The position numbers and the translations under genes are program-made. This document shows positions 36,565-45,185 of a stretch of 64,000 nucleotides of DNA, in pieces. The notes under the pieces are model-generated. The model did not search any database. It was not told where the DNA came from and was given only the letters and a program-made list of their open reading frames with translations. Position 1 is the first letter of the stretch; the number at the start of each line of letters is the position of its first letter. The stretch comes from Planctomycetota bacterium (GTDB lineage Bacteria; Planctomycetota; UBA8742; UBA2392): the NCBI GenBank assembly GCA_027493625.1, contig JAOSKM010000002.1, forward strand, positions 1,073,385 to 1,137,384, read 5' to 3'.

Positions 36565-37025
36565 CCGCCCGCATCGGCGACTTCCTGCCCTGGATCGGCG
36601 TCTGGGCCGGCATGGGTGAAACCCAGGCCGGCCAGCCCTGCTACATCCGCAACCGCTTCTACCTCGACCTGGACGGGCAGGGCCTGGGCATGCACTTCGA
36701 AGCGTGGGACACCGGCATGACCACCCTGTATCACGGGGTTCGCTCGATGCTGGCGGCGGCGCCCAGCGGCATCCTGCGCGCGCTGGCCTATTCCACGGTG
36801 CAGGGGCCGCTGATCCTGGACCTCACCGAGGACGACGAAGGCGTGATGGCCCTGTCCGGCGAGAACCTGCTCGGGCACCGCATCTCGGTTACCTTCTTGC
36901 AGGAATCGCCGGAGCAGCTGCTGTTCACGGCCTTCTGGCGCCCGTCCCACGCGCCCCGTACGGAGGGATCCAGCATGACCTGCCGGCTCACCCGCAGCCT
37001 GCCATGGCAGCCGCCCCAGGCTTGA
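36561..37025 (+). CDS. Lipocalin-like small protein, type B, copy 2
   Basis: 154 aa, paralogous to 35577-36056. It begins IGDFLPWIGVWAGMGETQAG and contains the conserved EDDEGVMALSG and LFTAFWRPS blocks. It ends 1 bp before the convergent lipoprotein gene's stop codon. Function unknown. Confidence 0.75.
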   Translation: MTARIGDFLPWIGVWAGMGETQAGQPCYIRNRFYLDLDGQGLGMHFEAWDTGMTTLYHGVRSMLAAAPSGILRALAYSTVQGPLILDLTEDDEGVMALSGENLLGHRISVTFLQESPEQLLFTAFWRPSHAPRTEGSSMTCRLTRSLPWQPPQA

Positions 37026-37982
37026 TCAGCGCTTGAGCACCAGCTTGATCGGCCCGGACACCGCGTGCTCGTCGCCCGTGACGGCGCCCGTGTCGTCGAA
37101 AACGCTGAGGCTGAAGGTGATTTCTTCGCCGACCTTGAAGACAGCGTCGTCGTCGTGGCCCGTGTCCAGCTTGCGCTTCAGCATCACCTGCCAGTGCCCG
37201 TCCTTGCAAGACCCGCGCGCCTGGATGTCGCCGCGGCTGCCTTCCGGCGCGCGCAGCAGGATCGACGGCACCCGGTAGTCCGCGGCCGGCGTCCAGTCGG
37301 CCGGCAGCTCAATGCTGGTGTCGGCATTGAAAGCGCCCGCGGTGTCGGCGTCCTGCTTCCAGATGCGGGCGGGTGCAGTGCCCTCGGCGTTCTGGTTGTT
37401 GCTGTAGGCGCTCTTGCCGGCGTCGTCGCCGCGGGGGTTCTCGGCAGCGTCGGTCAGGCGCTGGTCGTCGGCGTGGCTGAACATGCCGCCGCGCGCGGCC
37501 TTCCAGTGCCAGATGTCCACCTTGCCGCCCTTGTCTGTCACCCTGAAGTCGCCCTCGTGGCAGGCGCCCGCGCAGCCGTCTTTGTCAAAGGCCGGGCTGC
37601 TGATGTTGAACGCGAATGCGATGCGGTCTTCGTCGCCCTTCAGCTTCTGCCACTTGCCTTCACGGTAGGCCCAGCCCTTCTTCTCGGTGCTTTCCGTTGC
37701 GTCGGCCCAGCGCGCGAAAACGTACAGGTACTCGCCGTCGTGCAGCGCCCGCAGTTCGACATCCGGGCCCGGCTGCTCATCCAGCCAGGTCGGTACCTTC
37801 AGTGCCTTCTGCTTGCGCCAGGTCTCCGTCAGCTCGGTCGACAACTCCGGCCCGGTCTTGACGGCATCGGCGCCCAGGGTGGCGGTGTCTGCCGGCTCGT
37901 CCCGTTCCCCGTCCGGCGCGGACGCCACCGCGCACCCGACGGCCAGGCCTGCAAGCAACGCAATCAGCATCCACTTCGTCAT
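37026..37982 (-). CDS. Ethylbenzene-dehydrogenase-related (EB_dh-like) haem-binding lipoprotein
   Basis: 318 aa. A lipoprotein signal ends LAGLAVGC (Cys17). The body resembles the EB_dh family (haem-binding gamma-subunit-like domains): VELRALHDGEYLYVFARWADAT, FDKDGCAGACHEGDF, DIWHWKAAR, and GHWQVMLKRKLDTG. The Cys pattern is CAGACH, a CxxxCH variant of the haem c motif CxxCH. It is probably an envelope electron-transfer or haem protein. Its start overlaps the pyrR stop by 4 nt (ATGA), which is an unusual pairing. Confidence 0.7.
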   Translation of the reverse strand: MTKWMLIALLAGLAVGCAVASAPDGERDEPADTATLGADAVKTGPELSTELTETWRKQKALKVPTWLDEQPGPDVELRALHDGEYLYVFARWADATESTEKKGWAYREGKWQKLKGDEDRIAFAFNISSPAFDKDGCAGACHEGDFRVTDKGGKVDIWHWKAARGGMFSHADDQRLTDAAENPRGDDAGKSAYSNNQNAEGTAPARIWKQDADTAGAFNADTSIELPADWTPAADYRVPSILLRAPEGSRGDIQARGSCKDGHWQVMLKRKLDTGHDDDAVFKVGEEITFSLSVFDDTGAVTGDEHAVSGPIKLVLKR

Positions 37983-38509
37983 TTCGCCTCCATAAGCACG
38001 ACGGCGTCGCCGTCCGAACCGCTTTCACCCAGCCGCACCTTGATGCGCTGGTCCGGCCGGGTTTCCACCCTGAAGCCCGTGTAATCGGCGCAGATCGGCA
38101 CTTCCCGGTGGCCGCGGTCCACCAGCACGCACAGCTCGATGCGCCGGGGACGGCCGTAGTCGGCCAGCTCGGTCAACGCCGCGCGCACGGTGCGCCCGGT
38201 GAACAGCACGTCATCGACCAGCACCACACGGCGGCCCTCGATGTCGAAGGGGATTTCGCTGCCGTGCACCTGCGGCAGGGCGCGCCCTGCCAGGTCGTCG
38301 CGGTAGAGGGTGATGTCGATAGCGCCCAGGTCAGGGCGGGGCAGGCCGGCGGCCTCGATGGCATCCGCCAGCCGCCGGGCCACGGTTACGCCGTGGGTGC
38401 GGATGCCGATCAGGGCGGGCGGCTCGGCCTCGCCGCGGGTGATCTCGGAGGCCAGCCGTTTCAATTCGGCGTCGATGGCCTTCGTCTGCTGAAGGACGCT
38501 CTCGGTCAC
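37979..38509 (-). CDS. pyrR: PyrR-type bifunctional pyrimidine regulator / uracil phosphoribosyltransferase
   Basis: 176 aa, the normal PyrR length. The PRPP-binding loop reads VVLVDDVLFTGRTVRAAL, and the flanking blocks GIRTHGVTVARRLADAI and ITLYRDDL are typical. In the family it binds pyr mRNA and attenuates transcription, and it makes UMP from uracil and PRPP. No pyrB or pyrC is adjacent in this window. It is co-oriented and overlaps the EB_dh-like lipoprotein gene by 4 nt. Confidence 0.92.
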   Translation of the reverse strand: MTESVLQQTKAIDAELKRLASEITRGEAEPPALIGIRTHGVTVARRLADAIEAAGLPRPDLGAIDITLYRDDLAGRALPQVHGSEIPFDIEGRRVVLVDDVLFTGRTVRAALTELADYGRPRRIELCVLVDRGHREVPICADYTGFRVETRPDQRIKVRLGESGSDGDAVVLMEAK

Positions 38510-38555
38510 GATTCAATCCCGTTGGAAAGGGAAAAGTCTGGAATGGGGTGCACCG

Positions 38556-39586
38556 CTAATCAAGCCACTTCGCCCGCAACTCGTCCGCATTCAGGCTGCC
38601 CTCGGACAGCGCCGCCAGGTCGGCGCGCAGGCCCGGGTGCAGCGCGAAGCGCCGCCCGGGGGGCAGGCGCCGCAGCGGGCCGAAAAAGTGCTCGATCAGC
38701 CGGTCTTTCAGCGCCCGCAGCGTGGCGGGCTCATGCACGCTGACGCGCGGTGCCGCGCCGGCCGGCTGCTCGTCGGCGCGGCTCTGCAGCAGCCAGGGGC
38801 GGGACTCGACGGGGGTGGGGGACAGCTCGAGGGTCAGGTCGGCCTGCTGCCGCCAGGCGTGCGCCAGCTGCTGGGCGGCGGCATCCAGCGCCGTGCCGCC
38901 GGCCCACACGCCCGGGGCGTCAAACAGCCGGATCGTGAACCCCTGGTGCTCGAAGCTCCCTTCAATCACGTCGCGCGTCAGGCCGGGCTCGTGTCCCACG
39001 GCCGCCAGTGTCTGCCCGCACAAGGCATTCAGCAGGCTGGACTTGCCGGCATTGACCGGCCCCCACAGCTGCACGCGCGGCGGCTCAAGCAGGAAACGCG
39101 CGCTCGCGGACACCGCCAGCAGGGGGCGATCCGCCCCGGGCTATCCAGCAGCTCGGCCAGGGACCGCCCCTGCCCGGCGGCCTCGAGCAACAGGCCCACC
39201 GCGCCTTCTCCCCGGGCGTCCGGCAGCAGCCCCAGCGTGGCGGTTTCGAAGGGGGTGCGCCCGAAGGGAGCGGGTGCCGCCGAAACGAAGCCGGCACGGG
39301 TCAGTTCAGCTTCCAGGGCGCGGCGCACGGCCGGTCCGCCATGGCAGGTCAGCAGGATGCCGCCACGCTCGCGGCAGGCCATGACCTCGTCAAGCGGGTT
39401 GCCGAGGGCGTCGCGCAACCAGAAGCGGCGGGGCAGGTTCGTGACTTTAGCCAGGTCGCCGCGGAAGACACCGGCATCGTCGGCAGCGATAAAGAGGAGG
39501 GAAAGGGCGGCCACGCCGGGTGCGGAAAGCCAGGCGAAAACCTGGGCAGCAGCAGGGTTGGGGCGTAAGTCGTTGTTAGCAAGCAT
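38556..39586 (-). pseudogene. MnmE-like GTPase, apparent frameshift
   Basis: There are two frames. 39586 to about 39130 encodes an N-terminal part with GGILLTCHGGPAVRRALEAE, resembling the MnmE/TrmE N-terminal domain. The second, from about 39132, encodes the G domain (G1 GPVNAGKSSLLNAL, G3 DAPGV). The join SPGRIAP / LLAVSASARFLLEPP needs one extra C in the GCCCCC run near 39132, so a one-base indel (real or sequencing) is likely. The G4 motif NKxD is not seen (QSRAD occupies the region) and the C-terminal Cys motif of MnmE is absent. It is therefore a divergent relative, perhaps with altered nucleotide use, not standard tRNA-modifying MnmE. Confidence 0.75.
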
Positions 39587-39743
39587 GTTAGTGATCGCTA
39601 GCGCCGTAAGGTGTCCGTCATCAGGTCGTCATTTTGATCATTTTGACTATTGCACCGCTGGTGGCTGCTACCTAGACTTCGCATCCTCAAACGGGGGAGC
39701 AAAGTCGCTCTGATTCATTCCAATATCTTCAGGAGTGTTGATT

Positions 39744-40466
39744 ATGAAGAAGGTTTTTGCGTTTCTTATGTTCGCCGGCGTGATGGCTCTTGCGGCTTGC
39801 GGTAGCACTGACGGCGGCGACGGTGGTGACGGTGGCGACGGTTGCGGCGGCAGCTGCAACGGCGGCACCGACAGTGGCGCGATGGACACCAGCGACAGCA
39901 CCATCGACATGTACAAGAACGGCACGATCAAGGCCCAGTGGTGGGTCAACGTGCACGCTGACGCGGCCAAGGGCCAGTACTGGGAGACCTCCAGCGAGGC
40001 CTACGGCACCACGACCACCCAGCGCTGGCAGGTTGCCAACGTTGACGGCGGCACCGCCATCATCGAGTGGCAGATGAAGACCGACAGCCAGTACGCCAAG
40101 TCCAACTACATCATCGCCTTCGAAGTCGACCTGGGCGTCACCACCGCCGGCGACGTCAACGTCAAGAAGGCCTGGATCGGCAAGCCCGGCGAAGCCGGCG
40201 CCGAGATCCAGATCATGGAGAAGCCGGAAGCCACCTGCGGCGGCACGGCCAACTACGAGATGACCGAAGAGGACTTCTCCGGCGTGAACATCGCCGGCAA
40301 GGACTGGAGCGGCAAGCTCGTCACCATGAAGGGTGAAGGCTGGGAGAGCAAGAGCTGGAACGCTGAAGGCGGCTACTTCGGCGGCGTGATCAAGACCGAA
40401 GCTTCGGGCATGGTCACCGAACTCTCGGCTTTCGGCACCGACGCCGAGCCTCTGCTCAAGTGGTAA
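39744..40466 (+). CDS. Lipoprotein of the 'GQYWET' paralog family, copy 1
   Basis: 240 aa from ATG 39744 (MKKVFAFLMFAGVMALAAC, lipobox LAAC). A Gly/Asp/Cys-rich linker (DGGDGGDGGDGCGGSC) follows. The body is a beta-rich domain with GQYWETSSEAYG, KKAWIGKPGEAG and ETK-like strands, clearly paralogous to 41305-42033. The strong terminator at 40487 shows a well-expressed single-gene unit. Function unknown. Confidence 0.8.
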   Translation: MKKVFAFLMFAGVMALAACGSTDGGDGGDGGDGCGGSCNGGTDSGAMDTSDSTIDMYKNGTIKAQWWVNVHADAAKGQYWETSSEAYGTTTTQRWQVANVDGGTAIIEWQMKTDSQYAKSNYIIAFEVDLGVTTAGDVNVKKAWIGKPGEAGAEIQIMEKPEATCGGTANYEMTEEDFSGVNIAGKDWSGKLVTMKGEGWESKSWNAEGGYFGGVIKTEASGMVTELSAFGTDAEPLLKW

Positions 40467-40486
40467 TTGATTTACCGACGCAATCC

Positions 40487-40521
40487 AACCGGCGCGGGAA
40501 ACCGCGCCGGTTGTGTTTTTT
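40487..40521 (+). terminator. Rho-independent terminator
   Basis: AACCGGCGCGG-GAAA-CCGCGCCGGTT forms a perfect 11-bp stem with a GNRA loop, followed by GTGTTTTTT. It lies 20 bp after the lipoprotein stop and is the clearest terminator in the window. Confidence 0.93.
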
Positions 40522-40602
40522 CACGGCACGGAGCGCGGACCTCTGGGCCGCATCAGTTCATTTTGTCAAAGATCGACCGGGGACCGGCGCCGGCGCCTGT
40601 TG

Positions 40603-41118
40603 CTACACGCTGCGGAGGGCGCTACGGAGCGCGGACTTCCGCCCTGGGCCGGCCGCGGGAGACTGGTCCGCACGCAGCTCAGTCGAGACCGACGTTTCGC
40701 CGCAGCTCTCTTTCTCCTCGTTCGTCACAGGAGTTTCGGCGGGCCGGAGGTCCGCGTTCCGTTCCGCGTTTCCTTCCACGCTCTCTTCCGCGCAGAACTG
40801 GTCGGTGTAGGCGTACATCTCCTCGACCATGGCATGGATCTGCTCCAGCTTGCGTTCGCGCTGGCGCGTGAGGCTGGTGAGCTGCGCCCGGGCGCGGTCG
40901 GCCTGGGCGTGGGTGATCGGCTCGACGCCGGGGTGCGGCTGGCCCTCGCACTGCTCGTGGTACATCTTCAGCGTCGCGCGCGCGGAGCGGATGCCGAAGT
41001 CGATGTCTTCGCCGCCGGTCTCAAGGTAAATGCGCTGGGCGCTGCAGATCGAACTGATCACGCTGTCGCGGCTGCGGGGGTTGCGATCGTAGCCGCGGAC
41101 TTTCTGAAAACGGGACAT
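40603..41118 (-). CDS. Hypothetical helical protein
   Basis: 171 aa from ATG 41118 (MSRFQKVRGYDRNPRSRD). Helices with heptad character lie around residues 75-110 (QADRARAQLTSLTRQRERKL), and the C-terminal third is polar and low-complexity. No signal peptide, membrane segment or known motif. It is on the opposite strand between the two GQYWET paralogs. The C-terminal tail overlaps GC-rich inverted sequence, so its end may be unreliable. Confidence 0.55.
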   Translation of the reverse strand: MSRFQKVRGYDRNPRSRDSVISSICSAQRIYLETGGEDIDFGIRSARATLKMYHEQCEGQPHPGVEPITHAQADRARAQLTSLTRQRERKLEQIHAMVEEMYAYTDQFCAEESVEGNAERNADLRPAETPVTNEEKESCGETSVSTELRADQSPAAGPGRKSALRSALRSV

Positions 41119-41304
41119 GGGTGTGCTCCGAAGTTCGGGCGGAAAACCCGCCCACACTCTATGCGGCGGATGGAGTCGGTTTCAGGCCGTATCGGGGAAG
41201 GCCGCTCGCCGCAAAGGCCGAAAACCACGGCCTTTGAGGGCGGGAGAAATTTTCCGGATTTATCTTCGGGTGACTGTCCCCGCCTGCGAGGCTACACTGC
41301 GTCG

Positions 41305-42033
41305 ATGAGAGCGTTCGTCCTGTCAGCCCTGTTGTGTCTGCCCCTGCTGTGCGGCTTTGGCGACGCTGAGCCCGAGCCCGCCCCGCCGCCGCCCGTCAAG
41401 GACACCACTGACGACACCATCCAGGCCTACCTGGACGGCAAGTCGCTCGCGCCGTGGGCCATCCCCCTGCACGACAGCCCCAAGGCCGGCCAGTACTGGG
41501 AAACCGGCAGCGACAGCTACGAGATCGAAAGTTCCACGCGCCGCCAGGTTTCACGGGTGGATGGCGACTTCGCCCTGGTCGAGCAGCGCCTGAAGCTGTC
41601 CTCCGAGATGTTCAAGTCGGATTACGTGATCGCCTACCGCGTAAACCTGAAGCCTGAGAAGGGCAAGCCCCAGGTCACCCGCGCATGGATCGGTAAGCCC
41701 GGTGAGAAGCCGAAGCTGATCAAGGTGCGCGAAATGCCGCCCGCCAAGGCCGTCGCGCCCGAAGAGAAACAGGACGAGGGCGAAGCGTTCCAGGGGCTCG
41801 AGCTGGCGGGGGCCACCTGGAAAGGCCGCCTCTACACCCGCAAGTTCGAAGAGGAAACCACCAAACTGTGGGTGGCTGAGGGCGGCTGGTTCGACGCCAT
41901 CATCAAGACCACCGTCGGTGAAGACTACCTCGAGCAGCTGCAGGCTTTCGGTCACGACGGCGAGCCCATCCTGCAATGGCCCGAAGGCGCCGCCTGGCAG
42001 ACGGTGGGGGACGAGCAGCCGGCCAAGGACTGA
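41305..42033 (+). CDS. Secreted protein of the 'GQYWET' paralog family, copy 2
   Basis: 242 aa from ATG 41305. Residues 1-20 are a signal peptide (MRAFVLSALLCLPLLCGFGD; Cys16 followed by Gly could be a lipobox). GQYWETGSDSYEIE, SDYVIAYRVNL and RAWIGKPGEKPKLI align with the copy at 39744-40466. Low-complexity Pro/Glu spacers lie near the N-terminus and in the middle. Function unknown. Confidence 0.8.
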   Translation: MRAFVLSALLCLPLLCGFGDAEPEPAPPPPVKDTTDDTIQAYLDGKSLAPWAIPLHDSPKAGQYWETGSDSYEIESSTRRQVSRVDGDFALVEQRLKLSSEMFKSDYVIAYRVNLKPEKGKPQVTRAWIGKPGEKPKLIKVREMPPAKAVAPEEKQDEGEAFQGLELAGATWKGRLYTRKFEEETTKLWVAEGGWFDAIIKTTVGEDYLEQLQAFGHDGEPILQWPEGAAWQTVGDEQPAKD

Positions 42034-42087
42034 GCCGTTTCATTCCGCGCGCGTCTGCATATACTCGCGCCCTTCACGGGGCGCTCC

Positions 42088-42609
42088 ATGGAATACACCG
42101 AGCTCGAGGACTGCGTCGTATGCGGCAACCACGCCGTCGCCACCAGCATGGTGGACGGCGAGATCGTGAAAGAGTGCGAGGTCTGCGGCAACCTCAGCGG
42201 CGATCCTGACACCATCGAGCTGATCGAGCTGCAGCGCGAGGCCGAGGGCCTGGGCGTCAGCATCCACAGCTATCCGCTCGCGCAGTTCATCGACAATCTG
42301 CCGGGCGTGAAGCTGCAGGGCGACAGCGGCGGCGAGCGGTCGAAAGGCAAGCTGCCGTTCATCGCCTTCGAGCTGACCGACCACCGCACCTGGCAGCTCG
42401 AAAACATTGGCCAGGCCCTGCGCCTGGTACGCGCCGAGCTGGAGTGCGACTGGAAGATCGAGTTCACCTTCGAGTACGAACTCGGATTCGAGCTGCGGCC
42501 CAGGACCAACGACAAACCCGGCGCCGAACAGGTCGAGGCCGCGCGCCGCGACCTCAACCGCATCTGGCGCCGCCTGCAGGGTTTCAAAGGCCTCGCCTGG
42601 TGGAAGTAG
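42088..42609 (+). CDS. Hypothetical zinc-ribbon-type protein
   Basis: 173 aa. An N-terminal double CxxC (CVVCGNHAV...CEVCGNLSG) is predicted to bind one zinc. The rest is an alpha/beta domain (FELTDHRTWQLENIGQALRL, WKIEFTFEYELGFELRP) that I do not recognise. No signal peptide, so cytoplasmic. It lies 54 bp after the GQYWET copy 2 gene on the same strand and just before the tRNA-Arg. Confidence 0.7.
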   Translation: MEYTELEDCVVCGNHAVATSMVDGEIVKECEVCGNLSGDPDTIELIELQREAEGLGVSIHSYPLAQFIDNLPGVKLQGDSGGERSKGKLPFIAFELTDHRTWQLENIGQALRLVRAELECDWKIEFTFEYELGFELRPRTNDKPGAEQVEAARRDLNRIWRRLQGFKGLAWWK

Positions 42610-42697
42610 CGCCACGGCCATGCCGTGGCGTCAGTGCAGCGTTCCCGGCAACCGCCGGTCGTTTCCAACAGGCGGGCGTCTGCTACACTGCGGCCAC

Positions 42698-42749
<52 letters not shown>

Positions 42750-42774
<25 letters not shown>

Positions 42775-43214
42775 GAGCAAATCAGCGGTCGCGGCGTTGA
42801 TCTGACGCGCGCGACCGCTGCGCTTACGCCCGCCGCCGGCTCGTCTGGGGACGAACCGGCGGCGGTCTGTTTCGCGTCCGGGGCAGTCCACCGGACTGCC
42901 CCGGGGTTCAAATCCTCTCCGGGACGCCAGAGTAAATCAGCGGTCGCGGCGTTGATCTGACGCGCGCGACCGCTGCGCTTACGCCCGCCGCCGGCTCGTC
43001 TGGGGACGAACCGGCGGCGGTCTGCTTCGCGTCCGGGGCAGTCCACCGGACTGCCCCGGGGTTCAAATCCTCTCCGGGACGCCAGAGCAAATCAGCGGTC
43101 GCGGCGTTGATCTGACGCGCGCGACCGCTGCGCTTACGCCCGCCGCCGGCTCGTCTGAGGACGAACCGGCGGCGGTCTGCTTTGCTTCCGGGCCGGCCCG
43201 CCGAACTGTTCCGG
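42750..43214 (+). repeat. Three tandem ~155-bp units beginning with the tRNA-Arg 3' end
   Basis: Units start at 42750, 42905 and 43060. Each begins with the T-arm/acceptor sequence GGTTCAAATCCTCTCCGGGA plus CGCCA and continues with three stems: AGCGGTCGCG/CGCGACCGCT, CCGCCGCCGG/CCGGCGGCGG, and GGGGCAGTCC/GGACTGCCCC. Units 1 and 2 are almost identical; unit 3 decays after about 120 bp and lacks a following tRNA end. There is no convincing ORF. Confidence 0.93.
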
Positions 43215-43663
43215 TCCCGGCTGGTTGTGCTGCTTGCCGGTCAAGTATCTTTGTTCCGCGCACCATTGGTGCGGATTATCTCTCAGCGAATCGTGAACTA
43301 ATTCGCAGACGCTGCTTCCGACACACCGATAATTGAGTCCCCGGGACTGATCACGCAGGCTTCGTTGTGTCGGTAACGCGCTCCGCCTTGGCACAGCAGT
43401 TGCTTCTTATCACTTGCCTGCCCGGCAACCGACGCACACGACTTTCGGTGAGTTGTCCGAAAGACACTGGCCTGCGCGCCTTGCTGACCAAGGGTCAGCC
43501 GGCAGCCGGGCCCGGCAAGGCGAGAGCCGAAGCCGATCCAAGCCGTCGCGAGGTTGCGGGCAGGCACCCAGCACAGTCGTGCCGGCATCAGCCGGCTCAA
43601 TCAACGGGGGCCGGGCTTCCACCAACCGGCCCCCGCTTCGGCCGCTAGAAAGGAGAATCGACC
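43215..43663 (+). other. Leader region of the CBS gene, no gene seen
   Basis: About 450 bp of slightly lower G+C sequence without a supported ORF. It contains the sigma-54-type promoter at 43388-43405 and leaves a predicted untranslated leader of about 250 nt before the CBS start. No riboswitch class is recognised. Confidence 0.5.
43388..43405 (+). promoter_or_regulatory. Sigma-54 (RpoN)-type promoter
   Basis: TTGGCACAGCAGTTGCTT matches the -24 GG / -12 GC consensus (TGGCAC-N5-TTGC) with exactly 10 nt between GG and GC, reading toward the CBS, Hsp20, archease and RtcB genes. No enhancer-binding regulator gene lies in the window. Confidence 0.7.
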
Positions 43664-44113
43664 ATGAAGGGTTTCTGCGAAGAAGTGATGACACGCAACG
43701 TGCAGACCTGCAAAGAAACTGACCCCGCCAGTCGCGCCGCACAGCTGATGCGCGAAAACAACATCGGGCTGATACCCATCGTGGACGCAAGCGGACGCGC
43801 CAAGGGCGTGGTCACCGACCGCGACCTGGCTCTGCGGCTGATCGCCGACAAGAAGAGCGCCGACACCCCGCTCAAGGACATCATGTCGAAAGAGCCGCTG
43901 CTCGCCGTGTCGCCCAGCGACAAGCTGACGGCCGCCGAAGAGAAGATGATGCAGAGCGGCAAAGGCCGCGTGCTGGTCACCGACAGCAACGGGCGTGTGG
44001 TCGGCGTGATCAGCCGCTCCGAGATCGCCCACGTCGAGGATCCCGCCCGCACCGGCGAAGTGCTCGGCAGCCTGACCCGCAGCCACCGCTCCGGGGCCGG
44101 CGCGCGCGCCTGA
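43664..44113 (+). CDS. Tandem CBS-domain protein
   Basis: 149 aa, essentially one CBS pair: CBS1 about residues 7-62 (VMTRNVQTCKETDPASRAAQ ... GRAKGVVTDRDLALRL) and CBS2 about 72-132 (IMSKEPLLAVSPSDKLTAAE ... GRVVGVISRSEI). CBS pairs bind adenosyl ligands (AMP, ATP) and often act as energy or stress sensors. AGGAGAATCGACC lies before ATG 43664. It is the first gene of a possible stress operon with hsp20, 64 bp ahead. Confidence 0.9.
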   Translation: MKGFCEEVMTRNVQTCKETDPASRAAQLMRENNIGLIPIVDASGRAKGVVTDRDLALRLIADKKSADTPLKDIMSKEPLLAVSPSDKLTAAEEKMMQSGKGRVLVTDSNGRVVGVISRSEIAHVEDPARTGEVLGSLTRSHRSGAGARA

Positions 44114-44177
44114 TGAACACGAACGAGGCGGCCGGGTGCGTGCCCGGTCGCGTGGACCAACCGACAAGGAGAATGCA

Positions 44178-44603
44178 ATGACAGGACTTACCCTTCGTGA
44201 GTGGGCTCCGCCCGCCCTCCGCACCCTGCTGCGCAACTGGGAAGAACCCTGGCGCGGCGTGCCCTCGCTCATGGAAGAGACCGAGTTCCCGGTCGACATC
44301 TCAAAAGACACCGAAGGCCGCGTGGTGGTGCGTGCCACCCTGCCCGGCTTCAAGAAGGACGAAATCAACCTGCGCATCGAGAACAACGCCCTGTGCGTGA
44401 CGGCCGAGCACAAGGAAGAAAGCGAGAGCAAGGGCGAAGACTACTACCGCCGCGAGCGCAGCTGGAGGTCCGTCAGCCGCACCATCCCGCTGCCGGGCCA
44501 GGCCGAGAAGAACGGCATCGACGCCGAGCTCAAGGACGGCATCCTGACCGTGCGCGTCCCGCAGGCCAAGGAAGCCAAGTCCCAGAGCATCAAGATTCAT
44601 TGA
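44178..44603 (+). CDS. Small heat-shock protein (Hsp20/IbpA family)
   Basis: 141 aa from ATG 44178, with AAGGAG upstream. The alpha-crystallin domain spans about residues 35-140: FPVDISKDTEGRVVVRATLPG, FKKDEINLRIENNALCVTAE, and the C-terminal ELKDGILTVRVPQAK, ending in the SIKIH tail (I-x-I motif). It is an ATP-independent holdase for misfolding proteins in the cytoplasm. Its position with CBS, archease and RtcB genes supports a stress-response unit. Confidence 0.95.
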   Translation: MTGLTLREWAPPALRTLLRNWEEPWRGVPSLMEETEFPVDISKDTEGRVVVRATLPGFKKDEINLRIENNALCVTAEHKEESESKGEDYYRRERSWRSVSRTIPLPGQAEKNGIDAELKDGILTVRVPQAKEAKSQSIKIH

Positions 44604-44639
44604 TCCACTGCGGGGTGAGGCGCGCACGCCCCCCTGAGA

Positions 44640-44725
44640 CTTTGCCCGAGTCTCTCCGCTTCACCCCGCATTTCAGAACCAGGCGGTCCGGACGTCAGTT
44701 CGGCCGCCTGGTTTCCCTCCTTCCT
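44640..44725. terminator. Hairpins between hsp20 and the archease gene
   Basis: GAGACTTTGCCCGAGTCTC (44636-44654) and a stem CCAGGCGG...CCGCCTGG (about 44679-44711) followed by TTTCCC lie in the 133-bp spacer. The second resembles a weak terminator, so the archease-rtcB pair may be at least partly independent of the upstream genes. Confidence 0.45.
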
Positions 44726-44736
44726 GGAGAACCGCC

Positions 44737-45174
44737 ATGAACCCGCAGGTCACTTCGCTGAGCCCCCATTGGGAACACTTCCACCACGGCGCCGACGTCG
44801 GCGTGCGCGGCTTCGGCCGCACGCTGGAAGAGGCATTCGCACAGGCCGCGCTGGCTGTAACCGCCGTAATGATTCCGCCCGGCGAGGCGCGCCAGAAGGA
44901 AAGCGTCCGCATCGAGTGCGACGCGCCGGACCGCGAAATCCTGCTGGTCGATTTCCTGAACGCCGTGATCTTCGAGATCTCCACCCGCAAGCTGTTGCTC
45001 GGGCGCTTCGACGTGCGGATCAGCGACGGCGTCCTGCGCGCCCAGGCCTGGGGAGAAACCGCCGAGCCTGGCCGCCACGAACCCGCCGTCGAGCCCAAGG
45101 GCGCCACCTTCACCCAGCTCAAGGTCGAGCACACGCCCGAGGGCTGGCTGGCGCAGTGCGTGATCGACGTCTGA
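44737..45174 (+). CDS. Archease family protein
   Basis: 145 aa. It starts HWEHFHHGADVGVRGFGRTL, the family hallmark (H-x-ADVGVRG-G), and contains a metal-binding acidic pattern with DREILLVDFLNAVIFE. Archease accelerates guanylylation and turnover of RtcB. The next gene, 11 bp downstream, is RtcB, so the two clearly act together in RNA ligation. Confidence 0.92.
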   Translation: MNPQVTSLSPHWEHFHHGADVGVRGFGRTLEEAFAQAALAVTAVMIPPGEARQKESVRIECDAPDREILLVDFLNAVIFEISTRKLLLGRFDVRISDGVLRAQAWGETAEPGRHEPAVEPKGATFTQLKVEHTPEGWLAQCVIDV

Positions 45175-45185
45175 ACGGAGCCGCG

